A stretch of 5,559 nucleotides of DNA from Bacteroidales bacterium (lineage in GTDB: Bacteria; Bacteroidota; Bacteroidia; Bacteroidales; Muribaculaceae): positions 1-5,559 of the forward strand of contig SFNM01000118.1 of assembly GCA_004552725.1 (NCBI GenBank). The letters run 5' to 3'. A model generated the notes under the pieces. The model worked only from the letters and a program-made list of their open reading frames with translations. It was not told the origin of the DNA and ran no database searches. Below are positions 5,531 to 5,559 of this stretch, in pieces (position 1 is the first letter of the stretch; each line of letters begins with the position of its first letter). Made by a program: the position numbers and the translations under genes.

Positions 5531-5559
5531 GAATTAACTTAAAAGTTATTTAATTTTTT
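5531..5559 (+). repeat. 35-base direct repeat, copy 3, cut by window end
   Basis: Begins GAATTAACTT; all 29 visible bases match copies 1 and 2 from their third base. The two leading bases differ (AG for TC), and the expected AGAG end lies beyond the window. Confidence 0.9.

Larger units (their letters stand above)
5299..5559 (+). repeat. AT-rich array of four box-plus-hairpin modules, no gene
   Basis: No ORF of note exists on either strand; the longest ATG frame I saw, at 5441, gives ten residues. The region is made of four modules. Each starts with TTGTATCA (5307, 5362, 5459, 5511) and continues into a hairpin-forming element ending in a T-run. Distance from box start to the hairpin element is 11, 20, 19 and 20 bases, about one or two DNA turns. 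The array continues past the right edge. Base composition is much richer in AT than the flanking genes. Possible roles are replication origin with iterons, clustered terminators or promoters, or recombination sites; the sequence does not decide. Confidence 0.8.

Noticed and set aside
5316..5559. CRISPR mini-array
   Set aside because: Repeat length (35) and first gap (29) look right, but the second gap is 116 bases, the gaps share the TTGTATCA repeat with each other, and the repeat is nearly pure AT.

Overview
The window reads as part of a tailed double-stranded DNA bacteriophage or prophage. It joins the replication gene of the phage to the start of its head-morphogenesis module. The plus-strand genes have strong AGGAGG-type ribosome binding sites and the coding DNA is close to half GC. 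That fits a host in Bacillota or a similar Shine-Dalgarno-using lineage, but the host cannot be fixed from this sequence. No integrase, terminase, portal, tail or lysis gene is present, so lifestyle and tail type are open.

Layout. Positions 1-1706 (minus strand) hold a family B-type phage DNA polymerase with proofreading exonuclease and polymerase motifs; its C-terminus runs off the left edge. Positions 1707-1862 are a divergent control region rich in palindromes. From 1863 rightward lie five plus-strand genes: a scaffold-like protein (1863-2336), a head-fibre/decoration-like protein (2347-3021), the major capsid protein (3037-4116), a gp6-like head-tail connector (4452-4934) and a head-closure/stopper-like protein (4921-5298). 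The first three are packed with 10-15 base gaps, and the last two overlap by 14 bases. Between capsid and connector lies a 335-base non-coding stretch. It has a strongly foldable GC-rich segment, a terminator-type hairpin and a possible 20-residue leader ORF.

The right end (5299-5559) is AT-rich, has no gene and is the most unusual part. It carries four copies of an 8-base box, TTGTATCA, each followed at about one or two helical turns by a hairpin-forming element that runs into a T-tract. Three of these elements are copies of one sequence (35 bases, the third cut by the window edge). The fourth has a different sequence but the same fold. This looks like a modular repeat array with a cis-acting role in replication, transcription or recombination.

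Working together, the plus-strand genes would build the procapsid (scaffold, capsid protein, decoration protein) and then seal the portal vertex (connector, stopper) ready for a tail. The polymerase copies the genome and is expressed separately from its own leftward promoter.
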